Positions 5,705-6,953 of a stretch of 6,953 nucleotides of DNA are shown one piece after another. The DNA comes from Brooklawnia sp049651565 (GTDB taxonomy: Bacteria; Actinomycetota; Actinomycetes; Propionibacteriales; Propionibacteriaceae), in contig NZ_JBASCI010000239.1 of the NCBI RefSeq assembly GCF_049651565.1, forward strand, positions 1 to 6,953. The letters are read 5' to 3'. Under the pieces are notes generated by a model. It was not told the DNA's origin, searched no databases, and saw only the letters and a list, made by a program, of their open reading frames with translations. Position 1 is the stretch's first letter; every line of letters starts with the position of its first letter. The position numbers and the translations under genes were made by a program.

Positions 5705-6953
5705 ATGACCGAATCACCGGAACCCGAAGAGCAGGCCTTCCAGCCACCACCACCCGAAGACGCCCGGGCCGCGTTCGCGGCGTTGGACCACGCCCACCAG
5801 CAACGGCTGGCCGCCGAGGTCGGCGAGCTGGTCGCCATCGTGCACGCCGCCGACCTATATGAGGTCGACCAGGAAGCGGTGCTGGATGGCATGGAACGGC
5901 TGGTGCAGCCCGGTCATGATGGCACACCGTTGGTGGGTGAGTTCCTGGCCACCGAGATCGGGCCGTTGCTCGGCATCAGCCCAGACGCGGCAATGGGCCG
6001 GATCGGCGACGCCCTGGATCTGCGGCACCGGTTGCCCAAACTGTGGAACACCGTCCTCGCGGGGACAGTGCAGGTCTGGCAGGCACTCAAGGTCTGCCAG
6101 GCCACGGCGGCATTGTCGGCGCAGGCGGCTGGCTGGGTGGACAAACAGTTGGCGGACGCGTTGCAGGCGTGGCCGTGGCCACGAGTCACGCGGGCACTAC
6201 CGGCCTGGATCATCCAAGCCGACCCGGACACCGCCCGCCAACGCGCCGAAACAGCAGCCAGGGACCACCACCTGCGCCTGTCTGGGATCAACGACGGCCA
6301 CATCGCGATCTGGGGACTGGTCGACGCCGCCGACGGGATCGACTTCGACCAGGCGATCAACCAGATCGCCAACAGCCTGCCCAACGACCCCACCGCCGCC
6401 GGCGGTAGCGACCTGGACGCCCGCCGCGCCGCCGCCGTCGGCATCCTCGCCCGCTCAGCGTTCGGCCAGAACGTACTGCCCAGCCACACCCTGGTCGTCC
6501 ACATCGCCGCAGACGACCCCGCCATCAACACCAATGGGCAGGCCCATGCGGGACAGGCCGGCACCGGGGTGGCCCACGTCGACAAGTGGGGTCCGCTGCT
6601 CACCGAACAACTGCCGCGGTTCCTGGCCGGCAGCAAGGTCATCGTCCGGCCGATCATCGACCCCGCCACCATCGGTGCCGTTGACGCCCACGACCCGACC
6701 GCCGTGATGCGGTTCGCCGTCGAACAACGCAACCCGGTCGACGTGTTCCCCTACGGCACCCGGGCCGCCACCAACTGCGACCTGGACCACACCACCCCCT
6801 ACACCCCGGGCGAAGTGGGGCAGACGCATCTGGGGAACCTGGGGCCGCTGTCCAGATTCACCCACCGCGCCAAGACCTTCGGCGGCTGGCAACTCCAGCA
6901 GCCCGAGCCCGGGGTGTTCCACTGGACCTCACCGGCCGGCTACCAATACCTCG
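5705..6953 (+). CDS. DUF222 / HNH endonuclease domain protein (13E12 repeat family), C-terminus cut by window edge
   Basis: The 416 visible residues have an acidic, proline-rich start, then an alpha-helical DUF222 region (about 20-330), then an HNH nuclease domain. The HNH core is CDLDHTTPY (358-366), GNLGPLSR (377-384) and THRAKT (386-391), followed by GGW and a PG/W/SP.G pattern up to the edge. H362, N378 and H387 of the HNH triad are present. At the positions where relatives usually read LCR and HHR this protein has S383 and T386, so the nearby structural metal site looks incomplete. Family members are usually 400-500 residues, so little is missing. Such genes are multicopy in actinobacteria (REP13E12 in Mycobacterium tuberculosis) and their cellular role is unsettled. 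I took ATG at 5705; it has no clear ribosome binding site. In-frame GTGs at 5654 and 5666 are alternatives, the latter with GAGGG five bases upstream. It diverges from glmU. Confidence 0.92.
   Translation, partial: MTESPEPEEQAFQPPPPEDARAAFAALDHAHQQRLAAEVGELVAIVHAADLYEVDQEAVLDGMERLVQPGHDGTPLVGEFLATEIGPLLGISPDAAMGRIGDALDLRHRLPKLWNTVLAGTVQVWQALKVCQATAALSAQAAGWVDKQLADALQAWPWPRVTRALPAWIIQADPDTARQRAETAARDHHLRLSGINDGHIAIWGLVDAADGIDFDQAINQIANSLPNDPTAAGGSDLDARRAAAVGILARSAFGQNVLPSHTLVVHIAADDPAINTNGQAHAGQAGTGVAHVDKWGPLLTEQLPRFLAGSKVIVRPIIDPATIGAVDAHDPTAVMRFAVEQRNPVDVFPYGTRAATNCDLDHTTPYTPGEVGQTHLGNLGPLSRFTHRAKTFGGWQLQQPEPGVFHWTSPAGYQYL

Noticed and set aside
5859..6707. A 282-codon plus-strand frame inside the DUF222/HNH gene
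   Set aside because: It is a +1 shifted frame rich in R, P, S and T. The DUF222/HNH frame is open across the whole region and carries the nuclease motifs.
5914..6732. A 272-codon minus-strand frame opposite the DUF222/HNH gene
   Set aside because: It is antisense to a recognised gene and has no identifiable domain.

Overview
The window reads as chromosomal DNA from a high-GC actinobacterium. Third codon positions are almost always G or C, GTG starts are common, and the gene order glmU–prs–rplY–pth–mfd is the conserved actinobacterial housekeeping order. The DUF222/HNH gene at the right end belongs to the family of the mycobacterial 13E12 repeat proteins. Its sequence style suggests Propionibacteriales or a relative, but that placement is from memory and weakly supported.

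Layout. Positions 1–5195 hold five minus-strand genes, read right to left: glmU (bifunctional UDP-GlcNAc synthesis enzyme), prs (PRPP synthetase), rplY (L25/CTC-type ribosomal protein), pth (peptidyl-tRNA hydrolase) and the N-terminal third of mfd (transcription-repair coupling factor, running off the left edge). glmU/prs and rplY/pth each share a 4-base GTGA stop/start overlap. pth and mfd are 58 bases apart. A 166-base gap with inverted repeats and a possible promoter separates prs from rplY. Positions 5196–5704 are a 509-base divergent intergenic region with a 46-base-period duplication, several perfect inverted repeats and an AT-richer promoter-like patch. From 5705 to the right edge a plus-strand gene encodes a DUF222/HNH nuclease-family protein, cut at its C-terminal end.

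How the genes fit together. GlmU supplies UDP-GlcNAc for the cell wall. Prs supplies PRPP for nucleotides, histidine, tryptophan and NAD, and in actinobacteria also for decaprenylphosphoryl-ribose/arabinose where that pathway exists. L25 binds 5S rRNA, Pth recycles peptidyl-tRNA, and Mfd clears stalled RNA polymerase for repair. This is a growth-linked core cluster. The DUF222/HNH gene is not functionally linked to it. That family is multicopy and often mobile-like in actinobacterial genomes.

I found no convincing new biological system. The points most worth a second look are the structured divergent intergenic region, the altered metal-ligand positions in the HNH domain, and active-site-region substitutions in GlmU.
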